In this document: one piece after another, positions 24,683 to 34,157 of the stretch
Position numbering within the stretch: the stretch's first letter is position 1
Layout of the letters: each line of letters opens with the position of its first letter
Assembly (NCBI RefSeq): GCF_035818615.1
Contig: NZ_JAYKZY010000002.1
Span: forward strand, 2,501-66,500
Length of the DNA: 64,000 nt
Direction of reading: 5' to 3'
Origin: Sphingobium sp. CR2-8
Lineage (GTDB): Bacteria; Pseudomonadota; Alphaproteobacteria; Sphingomonadales; Sphingomonadaceae
Translations under genes and position numbers: made by a program
Notes under the pieces: model-generated
The model's database searches: none
Seen by the model: only the letters and a program-made list of their open reading frames with translations
Told to the model about the DNA's origin: nothing

Positions 24683-24757
24683 GCGGGCGTAGCTCAGGGG
24701 TAGAGCACAACCTTGCCAAGGTTGGGGTCGAGGGTTCGAATCCCTTCGCCCGCTCCA
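24683..24757 (+). tRNA. tRNA-Gly (GCC), probable integration site
   Basis: A 75-nt tRNA with acceptor GCGGGCG/CGCCCGC, anticodon loop TTGCCAA (GCC, Gly), T arm GAGGGTTCGAATCCCTT and encoded CCA. The gene lies exactly at the junction between ordinary chromosome and the conjugation/lasso/defence region. tRNA 3' ends are common attachment sites for integrative elements. No second copy of the 3' end was found by eye in the window. Confidence 0.96.
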
Positions 24758-24851
24758 GAAATCATCGAAAAATCAATGGTTTCTGGGGCGACTGGGCCAA
24801 GTTTTCATATTACGCGGCCTTCTGAAAAGATTGAAGTAATAAGGACGTAAT

Positions 24852-24887
24852 ATGCTGCGCGCGTATTTGCGGGTAGTTCTGGCGTAG
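24852..24887 (+). pseudogene. Possible recombinase N-terminal stub
   Basis: An ATG at 24852, preceded by AAGGA, opens a frame MLRAYLRVVLA that stops at once. The start resembles that of serine recombinases/resolvases (MLxAYLRVS...). The rest of the gene is absent: 24888-25278 shows no open frame of a recombinase and no other gene. A 7-bp inverted repeat, TATTACG (24808-24814) and CGTAATA (24846-24852), flanks the start. The match is only about ten residues, so this is tentative. Confidence 0.3.
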
Positions 24888-25278
24888 GTTGAGCCACTGA
24901 AAATCTGGCTTCCGCAGAAGCTGACCGAGCGATGTGGCCGTCGAGGCTGCCGGATGGTTTAGATTGGCGGGCATAGTCATGGCGATCTGCGGCTAAGCCG
25001 TGTTATCTCTCACCCTTCTTCCTAATGCACATGGACCGGCGTCTGGGAAACAGAGGGCAGAGTTCGCTGGCCGGAGGGGGGCTGCCAGATACAGGCTGCA
25101 CGTTTGGCAATTTAACATGGTCGTCATGCAATTGTCATAATTAGAAAATTCCATAAGCTGTCCGCTCATCCCGTTTCACCGATCGTTGTGAGGACGAACG
25201 GGGAGCGCATAGAAGGAGGAAGGCGAATCGCGAGACCTGCGGGTTGGGAACGCCCTTGCGGTCGGTTATGCTACTATC

Positions 25279-26034
25279 ATGGGTCGTTATCGACGGTTGG
25301 ATGCCCTTGCCGCTGGGTTAGCAGAGGCATCGGATATGCACATGCTCTACGAATTCCTGGCGAGGATCGCGCGGGAAATGGGTTTCGACTATTTCGCGCT
25401 GGCTGAGCACATCGATCTGAGGGTGCCACAACAGCAACCTCTTCAAATCCACAATTATCCACGCGGCTGGGCTGCCTATTATGTGGAAAGGGACCTGGGG
25501 CCGCGCGATCCTATCCGACGGGCCAGCCACCGGACCCATCTGGGCTTTGCCTGGCTCACCATTCCACGATTTCTAACACTGACTCCTGCCGACCGCGCCG
25601 TTTTAGCTGCCGGGCAAGCCCATGGGCTGGGTGAAGGATTTACCGTCCCCTCGCACATCCCTGGCGAAGTCAGCGGATCCTGTACATTTGTCACCCGAAC
25701 GAACGAACCGCTGCCTCGCGATCAGATCTGGACGGCGCAAATCATTGGCGGTCTCGCGTTCGAACGCGGACAACGCCTTCTGGGCCGCACGACCCTGTCT
25801 GGGGATTCCGCGATCACGGAACGTCAACGCGACTGCGTTTTATGGGCTGCTCGCGGAAATACCGACGGCGAGATTGCCGACATTTTGGGCATTTCGAAGG
25901 AAACCGTGATCCAGCATCTCAAGTTCGCGCGCGAGCGCTATGGTGTACGGAAGCGAACCTCGCTCGTGATCCGGGCGCTGTTCGATGGCCTGATCTCCTT
26001 TTCCGAAATCTTCCAGCGACATCGATATTGGTAA
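25279..26034 (+). CDS. LuxR-type autoinducer-binding regulator
   Basis: This 251-residue protein carries an N-terminal autoinducer-binding domain (about residues 15-160) and a C-terminal LuxR helix-turn-helix (about 180-240). The ligand-domain signature is recognisable in GWAAYYVERDLGPRDPIRR. The HTH reads ITERQRDCVLWAARGNTDGEIADILGISKETV. No LuxI-type synthase is nearby, so it is an orphan or listens to a signal made elsewhere. It lies 185 bp before trbB on the same strand, like TraR-type regulators of conjugation, so control of the trb operon is a fair inference. The ATG at 25279 lacks a strong ribosome site; a start at the MHMLYEF codons (25336) is possible. A hairpin follows the gene. Confidence 0.88.
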   Translation: MGRYRRLDALAAGLAEASDMHMLYEFLARIAREMGFDYFALAEHIDLRVPQQQPLQIHNYPRGWAAYYVERDLGPRDPIRRASHRTHLGFAWLTIPRFLTLTPADRAVLAAGQAHGLGEGFTVPSHIPGEVSGSCTFVTRTNEPLPRDQIWTAQIIGGLAFERGQRLLGRTTLSGDSAITERQRDCVLWAARGNTDGEIADILGISKETVIQHLKFARERYGVRKRTSLVIRALFDGLISFSEIFQRHRYW

Positions 26035-26040
26035 CGTCGG

Positions 26041-26070
26041 GACGAGGGGACGAAACGCCGTCCCCTCGTC
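26041..26070 (+). terminator. Hairpin after the LuxR-type gene
   Basis: A perfect 12-bp inverted repeat, GACGAGGGGACG (26041-26052) and CGTCCCCTCGTC (26059-26070), with a 6-nt loop begins 7 nt after the stop codon. No T tract follows. It probably ends or attenuates transcription between the regulator and trbB. Confidence 0.65.
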
Positions 26071-26113
26071 GAACGGTATCGCATAACCGCCGTTTCCCTG
26101 TCTTTCTACGCCA

Positions 26114-26149
26114 CCCTACGCCGCAACGATTTGGATGTTGCGCGTAGGG
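26114..26149. promoter_or_regulatory. Inverted repeat upstream of trbB
   Basis: CCCTACGCCGCAAC (26114-26127) and GTTGCGCGTAGGG (26137-26149) form a dyad with one bulged base and a 9-nt centre, about 70 bp before the trbB start. It could be an operator, for instance for the adjacent LuxR-type protein, or an RNA hairpin. A second small hairpin, GGACCG-CCAA-CGGTCC, lies at 26182-26197 in the leader. Confidence 0.45.
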
Positions 26150-26218
26150 GCAATGTGGCTTTCTTGATCATCCCCTGGGCTGGACCGCCAACGGTCCGGC
26201 AATTGGCAGGGTCGATTC

Positions 26219-27184
26219 ATGAGCATATACCCGCTCCGTACAGACGCCCGGACACGCGGCTCGCGCATGCTCCGCACGGCGCTTGGTTCGGCCATCATTG
26301 GCTGGCTCGACGATGCGTGCGTCATCGAGATCATGCTCAATCCCGACGGGCATATCTGGATCGATCGGCTGGGCGAAGGCCTCAGCGATACCGGGGTCCG
26401 CCTGTCGGCCGCCGACGGTGATCGCATCATCCGTCTGGTCGCGCATCATGTCGGGGCGGAGGTTCATGACGGAGCGCCTCGCGTGTCGGCCGAACTTCCC
26501 GATAGCGGCGAGCGGTTCGAGGGGCTGCTCCCGCCCATCGTCCAATCGCCGACGTTCGCCATTCGCAAGCCCGCCGTCGCTGTGTTCAAGCTCGCGGATT
26601 ATGTCGCCGCCAATATCATGTCTGCGCGCCACGCCGAGATATTGGCGCAAGCTGTTTCCACGCGCCAGAACATCCTGGTGGCCGGTGGCACAGGGACCGG
26701 CAAAACGACCCTTACCAACGCGCTTCTGGCCGAGGTCGCCAAGACGACCGACAGAATCGTCCTGATCGAAGATACGCGCGAGCTCCGGTGCACATCTCCG
26801 AATGTGATCGCGATGCGGACCAAGGATGGGGTCGCCACACTGTCCGATCTCGTGCGGTCTGCCCTACGACTGCGGCCCGACCGCATTCCGATCGGTGAGG
26901 TGCGCGGGGCCGAAGCCCTCGACCTCATAAAAGCATGGGGGACGGGCCATCCGGGCGGGATCGGCACCGTCCATGCAGGATCAGGCATGGGCGCACTGCG
27001 GCGAATGGAACAGCTCATCCAGGAAGCCGTCGTCACGGTCCCTCGTGCCCTGATCGCCGAGACAATCGACATCGTCGCGGTGCTTGTGCGCGACGGCCAT
27101 GGTCGCCGTCTGGCCGAACTGGTCCGCGTCGATGGCCTCGATCCCGGGGGCGAATATTTCCTAACCAGCCAAGGAGACGTTTGA
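26219..27184 (+). CDS. trbB: Conjugal transfer ATPase TrbB
   Basis: This 321-residue VirB11-type hexameric ATPase powers the type IV secretion apparatus at the inner membrane. Walker A is [17 protein letters not shown] at about residue 155. It is followed by [12 protein letters not shown] (Asp box), an [12 protein letters not shown]alker B region and a [13 protein letters not shown]is box, all in the family order. It opens the trb operon, and its stop overlaps the trbC start (TGATG). Confidence 0.96.
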   Translation: MSIYPLRTDARTRGSRMLRTALGSAIIGWLDDACVIEIMLNPDGHIWIDRLGEGLSDTGVRLSAADGDRIIRLVAHHVGAEVHDGAPRVSAELPDSGERFEGLLPPIVQSPTFAIRKPAVAVFKLADYVAANIMSARHAEILAQAVSTRQNILVAGGTGTGKTTLTNALLAEVAKTTDRIVLIEDTRELRCTSPNVIAMRTKDGVATLSDLVRSALRLRPDRIPIGEVRGAEALDLIKAWGTGHPGGIGTVHAGSGMGALRRMEQLIQEAVVTVPRALIAETIDIVAVLVRDGHGRRLAELVRVDGLDPGGEYFLTSQGDV

Positions 27185-27516
27185 TGATCCAGCCTGTCGT
27201 GCCAATCCGGCGGAGTGCCAGTCATCTGGCGCTTGCCGGCATCTTCGCTATGGCGTCCGTGATCCCGGCCTATGCGGCCGGATCGTCGATGCCCTGGGAG
27301 GCGCCGCTCCAGTCCATCCTGGAATCGATCGAAGGACCGGTCGCCAAGATAATCGCCGTGATGATCATCACGGTAACCGGCCTGACCCTGGCATTTGGTG
27401 ATACATCGGGCGGCGCTCGAAAGCTCATCCAGGTCGTATTCGGTCTGAGTATTGCGTTTGCCGCAACGAGCTTCTTCCTCTCCTTCTTCTCGTTTGGCGG
27501 CGGAGCGCTCGTCTGA
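27184..27516 (+). CDS. trbC: TrbC, VirB2-type pilin
   Basis: This 110-residue prepilin has a long signal segment and two hydrophobic helices, as in TrbC/VirB2. After removal of the leader (ending PAYAA), the two helices AKIIAVMIITVTGLTLAFG and KLIQVVFGLSIAFAATSFFL would span the membrane. The start ATG overlaps the trbB stop; the frame is open further upstream but coding there belongs to trbB. Its stop overlaps the trbD ATG. Confidence 0.93.
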   Translation: MIQPVVPIRRSASHLALAGIFAMASVIPAYAAGSSMPWEAPLQSILESIEGPVAKIIAVMIITVTGLTLAFGDTSGGARKLIQVVFGLSIAFAATSFFLSFFSFGGGALV

Positions 27517-27785
27517 TGGATAGGGTCGGACAGGTTCCAGGCTTTGAGGTGCCGGTCCATCGGTCCCTCACCGAGCCGATCCTTCTGGGCGGCGCGCCGC
27601 GCGCGCTGGCAATCGTCAATGGGACGCTCGCGGGCGCCGTCGGCCTCGGGCTACGCCTATGGATCGCCGGCCTCGTGCTTTGGGCTATCGGTCATGTGCT
27701 GGGCGTATGGGCCGCGCGCCACGATCCGAACTTCGTAGATGTGGCCCGGCGGCATGTTCGCTATCCGACCTGGCTACGGTCATGA
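27516..27785 (+). CDS. trbD: TrbD, VirB3-like protein
   Basis: This 89-residue inner-membrane protein starts MDRVGQVPGFEVPVHRSLTE, the usual TrbD opening (VHRSLTEPILLGGAPR). One long hydrophobic region follows (LWIAGLVLWAIGHVLGVWAA). It assembles with TrbE in the mating-pair formation complex. It overlaps trbE by 4 nt. Confidence 0.93.
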   Translation: MDRVGQVPGFEVPVHRSLTEPILLGGAPRALAIVNGTLAGAVGLGLRLWIAGLVLWAIGHVLGVWAARHDPNFVDVARRHVRYPTWLRS

Positions 27786-30217
27786 TGTCGCTGCGCGAAT
27801 ATCGCTCGACCGCGAGCAGCCTGAGCGATTTCCTGCCTTGGGCCGCTCTGGTCGCGCCGGGCGTCGTCCTCAACAAGGACGGCTCGTTCCAGCGCACCGC
27901 CCGTTTCCGGGGACCGGACCTCGATTCCGCGACGCCCGCTGAATTGGTGGCGACGACAGCGCGGCTGAATAGCGCCCTGCGTCGGCTCGGCTCGGGCTGG
28001 GCCTTGTTCACCGAGGCGCAGCGGGTGCCAGCGAACGACTATCCCGACGACGTCTTTCCCGATCCGGCCTCGCGACTGCTGGACCGGGAGCGACGCGAGC
28101 AATTCCATGAAGAAGGCGCGCATTATGACAGCGCCTATTATGCCACCCTGCTGTGGATGCCGCCAGCGGAAGACAGCGCCCGGGCCGAACGCTGGCTCTA
28201 CGAGGGCCGTTCGACAACGGCGTCCAACGGAGCCGAACTGCTCGCTAGTTTTATCGACCGCTCACACCGGATCGTCCAGCTGCTTGAAGGATTCCTGCCG
28301 GAAATCGCTTGGCTCGACGATGGCGCGACGCTCACCTATCTTCACTCGACGATCTCGACCAAGCGTCAGAACGTGCGCGTGCCCGAAACGCCGATGCACC
28401 TGGATGCGCTCCTGGCGGACGAACCACTGGTCGGTGGCCTCGAACCCCGCCTCGGCAACAGCCATCTGCGCAGCCTGACGGTAACCGGCTTTCCGACCTC
28501 GACCTATCCTGGACTGCTCGACGAACTCAATCGTCTGGCCTTTCCCTATCGCTGGTCGACGCGGGCGATCATGCTCGACAAGGCCGATGCCACCCGATTG
28601 CTGGGCAAGATCCGACGGCAATGGTTCGCCAAGCGCAAGTCGGTCGCGGCCATTCTCAAGGAGGTGATGACTAACGAAGCCTCGGCCCTGCTGGACACGG
28701 ACGCATCGAACAAGGCTGCAGACGCCGATCTGGCCTTGCAGGAACTGGGCTCGGACATGATCGGCCAGGCCTATGTGACCGCCACGGTGACGGTATGGGA
28801 CACAAACCCTGCAATCGCCGCCGAGAAGCTTCGTCTGGTCGAGAAGGTGATCCAGGGCCGGGATTTCACCTGCACGACCGAAGGGCTCAACGCTGTGGAG
28901 GCATGGCTCGGGTCGCTGCCGGGCCATGTCTACGCCAATGTCCGGCAGCCACCGATCAGCACGCTCAACCTGGCGCATATGATGCCGTTGTCGGCCGTCT
29001 GGTCAGGCCCCACGGGCGATGCACATCTCGATGGTCCGCCGCTATTCCATGCCAAAACCGAGGGCTCGACGCCTTTCCGCTTCTCGCTGCATGTTGGCGA
29101 CGTCGGGCACACGCTGGTGGTGGGGCCGACAGGCGCGGGCAAATCGGTTCTGCTCGCCCTAATGGCGATGCAGTTTCGCCGCTATCCCGGCGCGCAGATT
29201 TTCGCCTTCGACTTTGGCGCCAGCATGCGCGCCGCAGCGCTGGCGATGGGCGGTGACTGGCAGGATCTGGGGACCGGGCTTCACGCCGAGAATGCGGCTG
29301 TATCGCTCCAACCTCTTGCAAGGATCGATGATCCGGCCGAACAGACATGGGCGGCGCAATGGGTAGGTTCGATCCTGGAGGCGGAGGGGATTACGCTTGA
29401 TCCCCAGGCCAAGGACCATGTGTGGGCGGCGCTCCGATCGCTCGCCAGCGCGAGGCCCGACGAACGGACGCTGACGGGGCTTGCTGTGCTGCTGCAGTCC
29501 CAAGCCCTCAAACAGGCGCTGCAGCCCTATTGCGTGGGCGGCGCCTGGGGTCGCTTGCTCGATGCCGAGGCAGAGCAACTGGGCGATGCCCATGTCCAGA
29601 TATTCGAAACCGAAGGACTGGTAGGTTCGGCCGCAGCCGCTCCGGTGCTGGCCTATCTTTTCCACCGGATCGAGAACAGGCTCGATGGATCGCCCAGCCT
29701 CGTCATCATCGACGAAGGCTGGCTGGTGCTCGACAGCCCGACCTTTGCCGCGCAATTACGCGAATGGCTCAAGACGCTGCGCAAGAAGAATGCGAGCGTG
29801 ATCTTTGCGACGCAGAGCCTGGCCGACATCGAAACCAGCGCCATTGCGCCAGCCATCATCGAAAGCTGCTTGACCCGGATATTCCTGGCCAATGAGCGCG
29901 CGACCGAACCGCAGATCAGCGCGATCTATGCCCGGTTCGGGCTCAATGCCCGGCAGATCGAGATTTTGGCGCGGGCAACGCCAAAGCGCGATTATTATGT
30001 CCAGTCGCGCCGCGGCAATCGCCTGATGGATTTGGGGCTAAAGGAGGTGGCGCTCGCCTTTACCGCCGCTTCCTCCAAGTCCGACCAACGCAGGATCGAT
30101 CAGATACTGAGCCAACCGGGCGACGAAGAGTTCGCAGCGGCCTGGTTGCGCGCATGCGGTCACGACTGGGCGGCGGACCTGCTTTCCGCGCAACATCCAA
30201 AGGAGCAAAGTTCATGA
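27782..30217 (+). CDS. trbE: Conjugal transfer ATPase TrbE (VirB4 type)
   Basis: This 811-residue ATPase is the VirB4-like energiser of the mating apparatus. The start is the overlapping ATGATG (MMSLREYRSTASSLSDFLPW); the longer upstream frame lies over trbD. Walker A, VGPTGAGKSVLLALM, is at about residue 447 and Walker B, LVIIDEGWLVLD, near 640, followed by the typical IFATQSLADIE. Length is normal for TrbE and no defect is seen. Confidence 0.96.
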   Translation: MMSLREYRSTASSLSDFLPWAALVAPGVVLNKDGSFQRTARFRGPDLDSATPAELVATTARLNSALRRLGSGWALFTEAQRVPANDYPDDVFPDPASRLLDRERREQFHEEGAHYDSAYYATLLWMPPAEDSARAERWLYEGRSTTASNGAELLASFIDRSHRIVQLLEGFLPEIAWLDDGATLTYLHSTISTKRQNVRVPETPMHLDALLADEPLVGGLEPRLGNSHLRSLTVTGFPTSTYPGLLDELNRLAFPYRWSTRAIMLDKADATRLLGKIRRQWFAKRKSVAAILKEVMTNEASALLDTDASNKAADADLALQELGSDMIGQAYVTATVTVWDTNPAIAAEKLRLVEKVIQGRDFTCTTEGLNAVEAWLGSLPGHVYANVRQPPISTLNLAHMMPLSAVWSGPTGDAHLDGPPLFHAKTEGSTPFRFSLHVGDVGHTLVVGPTGAGKSVLLALMAMQFRRYPGAQIFAFDFGASMRAAALAMGGDWQDLGTGLHAENAAVSLQPLARIDDPAEQTWAAQWVGSILEAEGITLDPQAKDHVWAALRSLASARPDERTLTGLAVLLQSQALKQALQPYCVGGAWGRLLDAEAEQLGDAHVQIFETEGLVGSAAAAPVLAYLFHRIENRLDGSPSLVIIDEGWLVLDSPTFAAQLREWLKTLRKKNASVIFATQSLADIETSAIAPAIIESCLTRIFLANERATEPQISAIYARFGLNARQIEILARATPKRDYYVQSRRGNRLMDLGLKEVALAFTAASSKSDQRRIDQILSQPGDEEFAAAWLRACGHDWAADLLSAQHPKEQSS

Positions 30218-30915
30218 CATCGCGCTTCATCATTCGCCCGCTTGGCCTGTGCGCCGCTGCGCTCGCGGTGGCCATGACACCGGCACAGGCACTCGTCGTC
30301 TATGACCCCACCAACTATGCCTCCAATGTGGTGCAGGCGGCGCGCGCCTTGCAGCAGATCAACAACCAGATCCGGTCGTTGCAGAACGAGGCGGCCTCGC
30401 TTCTCAACGACACGAAAAACCTCGCCAGTTTGCCGTTCAGCAGCCTTCAGGCGCTCCAGCAGCAGGTGCGGCAGACCCAGCGGCTGCTGGGGCAAGCACA
30501 GCGCCTGGCCTATGACGTGACCCAGATCGAGCAGGCCTTTTCCAACAAATATGGCAATATAGCGCTGTCGAGTTCTGACGCCGATCTGGTCGCCGGTGCG
30601 CGGGACCGTTGGTCCACCAGCGTCGATGCGTTCGAGGATGCGCTGAAGGTCCAGGCCGGGGTGGTCGGCAACATCGACGGCACCCGGACCTCGATGGACG
30701 ATCTTGTTTCAGCCAGCCAGTCGGCATCGGGCGCGTTGCAGGCTGCCCAGGCCGGGAACCAGCTTGTCGCGCTCCAATCCCAGCAACTGGCCGATATCAC
30801 CGCCATGCTCGCAGCGCAGGGCCGCGCCCAGACGATCGAAGCGGCGCGCGCAGCCACTGCGGAGGCGGAGGGCCGCATCCGATTCCAACGCTTCATGGCG
30901 CGTTCGGGCCAATAG
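30214..30915 (+). CDS. trbJ: TrbJ, VirB5-like protein
   Basis: This 233-residue exported protein has a signal peptide ending TPAQA, followed by LVVYDPTNYASNVVQAARAL, the standard TrbJ start. The rest is helical and Gln-rich (QQINNQIRSLQNEAASL). In IncP systems TrbJ is needed for pilus assembly and maps to the periplasm or pilus tip. AGGAG precedes the ATG, which overlaps the trbE stop. Confidence 0.94.
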   Translation: MTSRFIIRPLGLCAAALAVAMTPAQALVVYDPTNYASNVVQAARALQQINNQIRSLQNEAASLLNDTKNLASLPFSSLQALQQQVRQTQRLLGQAQRLAYDVTQIEQAFSNKYGNIALSSSDADLVAGARDRWSTSVDAFEDALKVQAGVVGNIDGTRTSMDDLVSASQSASGALQAAQAGNQLVALQSQQLADITAMLAAQGRAQTIEAARAATAEAEGRIRFQRFMARSGQ

Positions 30916-30916
30916 G

Positions 30917-31201
30917 ATGCGAAGCGGACGCCTAGCGCTGGCGGGCCTCGCAGGCGGTGGCATGCTGACGGTTGCAGTGCTCACGGTCATGCACCAGCGA
31001 CGGGGCACGCCCCCTGAACAGATACCACCGATTCCGTTGTCGATCGAGAATCGCGCGGCCGCTCTTGTTCGCTGTCGGCACGTTAAGGCACAGGATCCAA
31101 CCTGCGCAGCGACCTGGGAAGCCGAGCGACGCCGCTTCTTTGGTACAGAGGATAGCAACAGCGCCCGATCCCATCGGCAGGAGCGTGCCGGACATGAATG
31201 A
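30917..31201 (+). CDS. trbK: TrbK-alt entry exclusion protein
   Basis: This 94-residue protein has an N-terminal membrane helix (LALAGLAGGGMLTVAVLTVM) and two cysteines in a short exported domain (RCRHVKAQDPTCAATWEAERRRFFG). The pattern CRxxxxxDPxCxxxWxxxRxRFFG is that of the alternative TrbK family between trbJ and trbL. TrbK reduces entry of a second related element into the cell. The ATG follows the trbJ stop within 2 nt. Confidence 0.88.
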   Translation: MRSGRLALAGLAGGGMLTVAVLTVMHQRRGTPPEQIPPIPLSIENRAAALVRCRHVKAQDPTCAATWEAERRRFFGTEDSNSARSHRQERAGHE

Positions 31202-32473
31202 TGTCGGCGTCATCGACGGGTTCCTGGCGACCTTCACGGCCTATATCGATTCCGGTTTTGGCCTGCTCGGCGGAGAAGTCGGGTTTCTCTCGTCCACGCT
31301 GATCGCAATCGACGTGACGCTTGCCGGGCTGTTTTGGGCATGGGGTGCCGACGAGGATGTTCTGCAACGCCTGGTCAAGAAGACGCTCTATATCGGCTTC
31401 TTCGCCTTCATCATCGGCAACTTCTCCTCGCTCTCGCAAATCCTGTTCCAGTCCTTTGCCGGGCTCGGCCTTAAGGCCAGCGGAGCCAGCATCGGCCTCG
31501 CCGAGTTCATGAAGCCGGGTAGCGTTGCGGCGGTTGGGCTTGATGCAGGCGAACCGCTGCTCAAGTCCGCGTCCGAGATGATGGGGTTCACCTCGTTTTT
31601 CGCCAATTTCGTCCAGATTGCTGTGCTGCTGCTGGCCTGGATGATCGTAATCCTCGCCTTCTTCATTCTTGCCGTACAGCTGTTCATCACGTTGATCGAG
31701 TTCAAGCTGGTGACGCTGGCCGGGTTCGTCCTGCTGCCATTCGCCTTTTTTGGGCGGACGGCATTCATGGCGGAGCGGGTGCTTGGCCATATCGTATCAA
31801 GCGGCATCAAGATCCTGGTTCTCGCCGTCATCACCGGCATCGGCACGGGACTGTTCGACCAGTTCATCAATGCGCTGGGTGGAACAGCGCCGACTGCGGA
31901 ACAGGCCATGTCGATCGCGCTCGCCTCATTGGCCTTGCTTGGTCTGGGCATATTCGGCCCCGGCATCGCCAATGGCATCGTCACCGGAGGTCCGCAGCTT
32001 GGTGCAGGCGCAGCGGCGGGTACGGCGATTGCAGCCGGCGCCACCCTGGCCGGCGGGGCAGCAGGTGCCCGGCTCGCGGCAGGCGCTGTCGGGGGGGCGT
32101 AGCGAGCGCATCGAGCGCCGCCGCCCGTGCGGCCGGATCGACCAGCGCCACCTATAGCGCCGGTGCAGCGGGCAAGAGCGGGGGAGACGCCGTCGCGGGC
32201 GGGATCGGTGCGTTGGGAAGAGCGGCCGGCTCTGCCGCCACGTCCCCACTCCGCCGCGCTGCCGATGCAATGAAGCAAAGCTTCAACGCCGGAAAATCGG
32301 GCGCATCGACGAACAGTGGTGGCGCTGAAGCTGCGTCCGGCCCGCCAAAATGGGCGACGGCAATGCGCCAGCGGCAGACGATCGCCCACGGGGTTTCGAC
32401 CGCCGCCCACACATTGCGCGGCGGCGACAGCAGTGGTGGCGGCGCTTCAATCGATCTGAGCGGAAGGGACTGA
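31194..32473 (+). CDS. trbL: TrbL, VirB6-like channel protein (frameshifted)
   Basis: TrbL is the polytopic inner-membrane protein of the mating channel. From ATG 31194 (MNDVGVIDGFLATF) the first frame encodes about 302 residues with multiple membrane helices and stops at 32102, right after a run of seven G (32091-32097). Adding one G restores a 426-residue protein. The tail then continues in the next frame (ASASSAAARAAGSTSATYSA ... RQRQTIAHG ... GGASIDLSGRD) to 32473, 2 nt before trbF, which is the family's usual alanine/glycine-rich end. Either the G run is miscounted in the assembly or the tail is lost. The membrane core is intact, so partial function cannot be excluded. Confidence 0.85.
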
Positions 32474-32475
32474 CC

Positions 32476-33159
32476 ATGTTCAAACGACCATCCATCCGGT
32501 ACGGCCAGGCCCCGGAGCCGGTCACGCCTTACCAACGTGCTGCCCAGGCTTGGGACGATCGCATCGGCTCGGCGCGCGTCCAGGCGCGCAATTGGCGTCT
32601 CGCCTTTTTCGGCACGCTGATGCTGTCCGGTGGTCTTGCCGCCGGCTTGATCTGGCAATCGGCGCGGGGCTCCATCGTGCCCTGGGTCGTGCAGGTGGAC
32701 AAGTTCGGCGAAGCACAGGCCGTCGGCCCCGCCGATGCGGGATACCGTCCGACCGATCCGCAGATCGCCTTCCATCTTGCGCGCTTCATCGAGCAGGTTC
32801 GCAGCATCCCGGCCGATCCGATCGTCCTGCGCCAGGCATGGTTGCGCGCCTATGACTTCACCACGGATCGCGGCGCCATGGTCCTCAATGATTATGCGCG
32901 GGCGAATGACCCGTTCGCGCTTGTCGGCAAGAGGCAGGTTGCGGTTGATATATCGAGCGTGATCCGGTCGTCGGACAGCAGCTTTCGCGTGTCCTGGACC
33001 GAGCGGCGATACCAGGATGGGGCACTGGCTGAGACAAGCCGGTGGTCGGCCATCGTGACGGTCGTGATCCAGCCACCCTCCGCGCCCGATGCCCTGCGCA
33101 AGAACCCGCTCGGCCTGTTCGTCAACGCCATCAACTGGTCGAAGGAGCTTTCCCAATGA
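32476..33159 (+). CDS. trbF: TrbF, VirB8-like protein
   Basis: This 227-residue bitopic inner-membrane protein has a cytoplasmic N-terminus (MFKRPSIRYGQAPEPVTPYQ), one helix (FFGTLMLSGGLAAGLIW) and a periplasmic NTF2-like domain containing VPWVVQVDKFGEAQAV. TrbF bridges the inner and outer parts of the apparatus. The start is the ATG 2 nt after the end of the trbL tail, and the stop overlaps trbG. Confidence 0.95.
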   Translation: MFKRPSIRYGQAPEPVTPYQRAAQAWDDRIGSARVQARNWRLAFFGTLMLSGGLAAGLIWQSARGSIVPWVVQVDKFGEAQAVGPADAGYRPTDPQIAFHLARFIEQVRSIPADPIVLRQAWLRAYDFTTDRGAMVLNDYARANDPFALVGKRQVAVDISSVIRSSDSSFRVSWTERRYQDGALAETSRWSAIVTVVIQPPSAPDALRKNPLGLFVNAINWSKELSQ

Positions 33160-34157
33160 TGCACGTTCATCGTTCCGGGGCCGCAATTGCGGTTTTGCTG
33201 ATTTCAGTAAACACGACCACGGCCTGCGCAGCGACGCGCCCAGCCCTGTATGGGGCAACGCAGACGCCTGCAGTGCGCATCTCGGAACCTGAGAAACAGG
33301 TCGAGATCGTGACTATTGCCAAGCCGCTGCCGTTGCCGGGGCAACTCAAGCCGGTGCCCACCATAGCTCCCGCCCCGGCGCTTGCCGATCCCAAAACCCG
33401 GATCGTCGCTGCCAATGCCGCAGCCCGCATAGAGCCCGCGCGCGATGGCTTCATCAACGCCATGCAGCAATATCCCTGGGTGGAAGGCGCTCTTTATCAG
33501 GTCTACACGGCGCCCGGCCAGGTGACGGACATCGCCCTTCAGCCCGGAGAAACGCTTGTCGGCGCGGGGCCCGTCGCTGCGGGTGATACCGTGCGATGGA
33601 TTATCGGCGATACGCTCAGCGGCGCGGGCGAGACGCAACGCGTCCACATCCTGGCAAAGCCGACCCGGCCCGATCTCCTGACCAACCTGGTGATCAACAC
33701 CGATCGGCGGACCTATCATCTCGAACTGCGCGCCACCCCGACCACCTATATGGCGTCGGTATCCTGGTCCTACCCTCAGGATGAATTGATAGCGCTGCGG
33801 CAGCGCAACGCCGCTATCGCCGTAAAGACGCCGATCGCCGCGGGCATCAACATTGCCTCGCTCGATTTCGGCTATGCGATCGATGGGGACAAGCCGAGCT
33901 GGCGACCACTGCGCGCGTTCGACGACGGCAGCCAGGTCTTCGTCGAGTTTCCCGCAAGCGTGGCGCAGGGCGAAATGCCGCCAGTCTTCATCCTGGGGAA
34001 CGGCGGCAATGCCGAGCTCGTCAATTATCGGGTGCAGGACCGTTTCATCATCATCGACCGGCTCTTCAGCGCCGCCGAGTTACGCATGGGGGACAAGAAG
34101 ACGGCGCAGCGGGTGCGTCTGACCCGGATCGCAAGCGGGAGGAGAAGCCGACCATGA
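33156..34157 (+). CDS. trbG: TrbG, VirB9-like protein
   Basis: This 333-residue exported protein of the outer-membrane core complex has a signal peptide ending ACAA. It shows the VirB9 features YPWVEGALYQVYTAPGQVTDIALQPGE, VIGDTLSG-like and TDRRTYHLELRAT, followed by the C-terminal domain (PPVFILGNGGNAELVNYRVQD). The ATG overlaps the trbF stop, and the stop overlaps trbI. Confidence 0.95.
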   Translation: MMHVHRSGAAIAVLLISVNTTTACAATRPALYGATQTPAVRISEPEKQVEIVTIAKPLPLPGQLKPVPTIAPAPALADPKTRIVAANAAARIEPARDGFINAMQQYPWVEGALYQVYTAPGQVTDIALQPGETLVGAGPVAAGDTVRWIIGDTLSGAGETQRVHILAKPTRPDLLTNLVINTDRRTYHLELRATPTTYMASVSWSYPQDELIALRQRNAAIAVKTPIAAGINIASLDFGYAIDGDKPSWRPLRAFDDGSQVFVEFPASVAQGEMPPVFILGNGGNAELVNYRVQDRFIIIDRLFSAAELRMGDKKTAQRVRLTRIASGRRSRP

